In this document: piece after piece, positions 61,829 through 64,000 of the stretch
Position numbering within the stretch: position 1 is the stretch's first letter
Layout: each line of letters starts with the position of its first letter
Assembly: GCF_900103175.1 (NCBI RefSeq)
Contig: NZ_FNLF01000002.1
Location: forward strand, 2,866,136 to 2,930,135
Direction: 5' to 3'
Source: Tsukamurella pulmonis
GTDB lineage: Bacteria; Actinomycetota; Actinomycetes; Mycobacteriales; Mycobacteriaceae
Length of the DNA stretch: 64,000 bases
Program-made: the position numbers and the translations under genes
The notes under the pieces: generated by a model
What the model was told of the DNA's origin: nothing
Database searches by the model: none
Seen by the model: the letters and a program-made list of their open reading frames with translations, nothing else

Positions 61829-62515
61829 ATGATGGGGTTCATGACCACTGAGCGCCCCCGCCGCGGCCGCCCCGCCCTGGGTGCGCCGAAGCTGAGCCGC
61901 GCCGCGGTCGTGGACGCCGCACTCGCCCTGATCGACCGCGACGGTGTCGCCGAGGTCGGCATGCGCTCCATCGCGCGACATCTGTCCGTCGATGCGAAGA
62001 GCCTCTACAACCACGTCCGGGACAAGGACGACCTCCTCGACGCCGTCACCGAGCACCTGCTCCGGTCGATCGTGGTGCACGTGCCCACCGGCGACCTGCG
62101 CACCGATCTGGCGGGGATCGCGCACGCCTTCCGCGCCGCCGCCCAGGCCCATCCCCGGGCCGCGACGCTGGTGCTGACCCGGCAGGTGCAGTCCGTCGCC
62201 GCCCTGGCGCCGACGCAATCGATCCTCGACGTGCTGCTCGCGGCCGGCTTCGCGCCCGCCGAGGCCGTGCACCTCCTGCGTTCGCAGCTCGCCGCGCTGA
62301 TCGGCGCACTGCTGCGTGAGTTCGAGGCGGCCCCCACGTTCGGGATGACCGACGCGGAGGCGATCGCGCGCCGGGAGGCGAGCCTCGCGGCCTGCGGACT
62401 GCCGGCGGTCCAGGCCGTCGCCCCGGAACTCGCCCGGTTCGACGCGGACGCCGAGTTCGAGTACATGATCGGGCTCTCGATCAGCGCGGTCGAGGCCCGG
62501 CTCCCCCGTCGCTGA
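61829..62515 (+). CDS. TetR family regulator (TetR_C type)
   Basis: A 228-residue repressor with an N-terminal helix-turn-helix: RAAVVDAALALIDRDGVAEV, then MRSIARHLSVDAKSLYNHVRDKDDLLDAVTEHLL (about residues 25-72). The SLYNHVRDKDDLLDAV recognition block and the C-terminal FEYMIGLSISAVEARL are typical of the tetracycline-repressor-type C domain. AAGG lies six bases before ATG 61829; other ATGs at 61832 and 61841 are possible. It is divergent from the SnoaL-like gene with a shared palindromic operator, so autoregulation and control of that gene are likely. The ligand is unknown. The stop abuts the priA stop. Confidence 0.87.
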   Translation: MMGFMTTERPRRGRPALGAPKLSRAAVVDAALALIDRDGVAEVGMRSIARHLSVDAKSLYNHVRDKDDLLDAVTEHLLRSIVVHVPTGDLRTDLAGIAHAFRAAAQAHPRAATLVLTRQVQSVAALAPTQSILDVLLAAGFAPAEAVHLLRSQLAALIGALLREFEAAPTFGMTDAEAIARREASLAACGLPAVQAVAPELARFDADAEFEYMIGLSISAVEARLPRR

Positions 62516-64000
62516 TCAGCCGATCCGCAGCGGGTCGATCTGGATCCGCACGGGATCGCCCTCCCGCCGCAGGCTCCGCCCGACCTGCGCCTGGAACAAC
62601 GCGTGCGCGAGGGCGCGGCCGTCGCGCCGTGCCACCCGCACCAGCAACCGCTGCGGCGGCGGGCCCGTATCGCTCGCGCCCGGGATCCGCACCCCGGGCG
62701 GCAGGTCGACGGGGCCGAGCACCTCGGCACCGTCGGGCAGCGCGGCGGCGTCCACGACAGCCCGGATGTCGCCCTCGGCACCGTCGAGCGCCGCGAGGTG
62801 GGTCGCCGGAGGGAAGCCGACCTCGGCGCGTTCGGCGAGCTCCGCGGCGGCGAAACCGGCCGCGTCCCAGCGGATCAGCGCCTGCACCGCGCGGATCCCG
62901 GCGTCCGCGCCGCACACCACCGCCCCGTCGGCGGCCACGAGCGCGGTGGCGTTCATCCAGCGGCGCAGCGTCTCCTCGGCCGCGCGCAGGTCGGCCCGTC
63001 CGAGCAGCAGCCAGCCGTCGAGCAGCAGCGCCGCGCCGTAGCCGCCCTCGACGACGGGCTCGGCGCCGGGCGTGGCGACCACGATGCGGCGACCGCCGGG
63101 CGCCTCGGCGAGCACCGTCGCGCCGCCGGAGACCGTCACGGCCGCCCCGGGGAAGGCGCGCCCGAGCTCCTCGGCGGTGCGCATGGCCCCGATGATGACC
63201 GCCCGCACCGTCGTCCCGCCGCACGCCGGACACCGGTATCCCGGATCGGCCTGCGCGCACCAGCGGCAGCGCAGCACTCCCCCGTCCGCCTGCTCCAGGG
63301 GCCCGTGGCACCGCCGGCAGCGCGCGGGCGTCCGGCACCGTTCGCACGAGAGCGCCGGCGCGTAGCCGCGGCGCGGCACCTGCACCAGGACGGGTCGCTC
63401 GGCGTCGAGGGCCTCGCGCGCGGCGGCGAAGGCGGCCGCGGGCAGGCGCGCCGACCGGGCCAGCGGATCGCGCGCGAGCGCCACGTCCGAGTCCGCGGTC
63501 CCCGCGATCCGGGGCGAGCGACTGCGCACCAGCTCGCGCGGCGCCGTGATCTCCGCGGCCCAGCCCGCCTCGACGAGAGCCTGCGATTCGGGGGTGCGGG
63601 CGAAGCCGCCGATCACCAGGGCTGCGCCCTCCTGGTGCGCGCGCAGCGCCAGCACCTCGCGCGTGTGCGGGTAGGGGGCGCGGGGCTCGACGAGCGACTC
63701 GTCGCCGTCGTCCCACAGGACGATGAGGCCGAGATCGGGCAGCGGCGCGAACGCCGCGCTGCGGGTACCGATGACGAGCCGGGCGCGGCCGAGCAGGGCG
63801 AGCAGCCAGCGCCGGTACCGCGCGGAGGGCCCCAGGCCCGCGGCGAGGACCGCGGGGTCCAGGTGCGCGCACGCGGCCGCGAGCCGATCGAGGTCCGTCT
63901 GGTCCGGGACGATCAGCAGCGCCGTACGACCGGAGGCGACGACGGTGGCGGCGAGCTCGGCGAGGCGGGCCGCCCAGTCCTCGCCGGGAAGGGCCTGCCA
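62516..64000 (-). CDS. priA: Primosomal protein PriA-like (degenerate ATPase), N-terminus outside window
   Basis: The C-terminal 494 codons are present; the start lies beyond 64000. The PriA fold is clear: ARLVIGTRSAAFAPLPDLGLIVL, a zinc domain with eight cysteines (CERCRTPARCRRCHG and LRCRWCAQADPGYRCPACGG) and the tail helicase C-domain with MRTAEELGRAFPG. The Walker B position reads LWDDGDES instead of a normal DEEH, and a downstream helicase motif is not obvious, as in other actinobacterial PriA proteins. It probably binds stalled forks but may not unwind DNA. The gene converges on TetR, with stops adjacent. Confidence 0.88.
   Translation of the reverse strand, partial: WQALPGEDWAARLAELAATVVASGRTALLIVPDQTDLDRLAAACAHLDPAVLAAGLGPSARYRRWLLALLGRARLVIGTRSAAFAPLPDLGLIVLWDDGDESLVEPRAPYPHTREVLALRAHQEGAALVIGGFARTPESQALVEAGWAAEITAPRELVRSRSPRIAGTADSDVALARDPLARSARLPAAAFAAAREALDAERPVLVQVPRRGYAPALSCERCRTPARCRRCHGPLEQADGGVLRCRWCAQADPGYRCPACGGTTVRAVIIGAMRTAEELGRAFPGAAVTVSGGATVLAEAPGGRRIVVATPGAEPVVEGGYGAALLLDGWLLLGRADLRAAEETLRRWMNATALVAADGAVVCGADAGIRAVQALIRWDAAGFAAAELAERAEVGFPPATHLAALDGAEGDIRAVVDAAALPDGAEVLGPVDLPPGVRIPGASDTGPPPQRLLVRVARRDGRALAHALFQAQVGRSLRREGDPVRIQIDPLRIG

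Overview
This is a high-GC (roughly 70%) actinobacterial chromosome segment, most likely from Mycobacteriales (Tsukamurella/Gordonia-like; the genus is an inference). Evidence includes the mycobacterial-type gene order ctaB-tkt-tal-zwf-opcA-pgl, secG-tpiA-pgk-gap, whiA-yvcK-rapZ, uvrC, ribH-ribBA-ribE-ribD-rpe-rsmB-fmt and priA. It also includes EspC/EspL-like type VII secretion genes, an LGFP-repeat cell-wall protein, a mycothiol-type DinB-like protein, and many leaderless promoters (TANNNT 6-8 nt before the start codon). No tRNA, rRNA, insertion sequence, CRISPR array or origin was seen.

Layout. 1-2649: a partial RibD_C-like reductase, a quinone oxidoreductase, an autoregulated TetR gene and a DinB-like protein. 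2651-10404: ctaB diverging from the pentose-phosphate operon tkt-tal-zwf-opcA-pgl. 10401-12733: a VOC protein and a three-gene EspL/EspC/EspA-like cassette. 12951-14628: an acyl-CoA dehydrogenase converging on a limonene-epoxide-hydrolase-like gene. 14683-20901: PEP carboxylase, then the lower-glycolysis operon gap-pgk-tpiA and secG. 20998-24642: a membrane protein and rapZ-yvcK-whiA. 24755-32710: an accessory block between rapZ and uvrC, holding an M15 peptidase, a GGT lipoprotein, a hypothetical protein, a ferric-iron ABC transporter under a predicted IdeR box, and an ArsB/SLC13-type permease. 32707-36370: uvrC, a small secreted protein and a protein with three C2H2-type fingers. 36430-47198: fatty acyl-CoA ligase, hypotheticals, two genes each carrying a 1-nt frameshift (a flavin monooxygenase and an ankyrin protein), a POT peptide transporter, and a GMC oxidoreductase/aldehyde dehydrogenase pair. 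47202-52441: the riboflavin operon with an FMN riboswitch and two different lumazine synthases, then ribD and rpe. 52592-56426: the LGFP protein and def-fmt-rsmB. 56572-62515: an esterase lipoprotein, glutamate dehydrogenase, a neutral-ceramidase-like enzyme, a small secreted acidic protein and a SnoaL/TetR divergent pair. 62516-64000: the C-terminal part of priA.

How the genes work together. The first half supplies pentose-phosphate flux (NADPH, ribose-5-P), triose-phosphate metabolism and anaplerosis. Ribulose-5-P from this flux, together with GTP, feeds the riboflavin operon; rpe sits next to ribD. The accessory blocks mainly concern the cell surface: secreted hydrolases, iron uptake, peptide uptake and T7SS-like substrates. 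Two genes, at about 39745 and 41735, need one extra base to be intact, and in both cases one G added to a GGG run would suffice, so sequencing error and real decay should be told apart.
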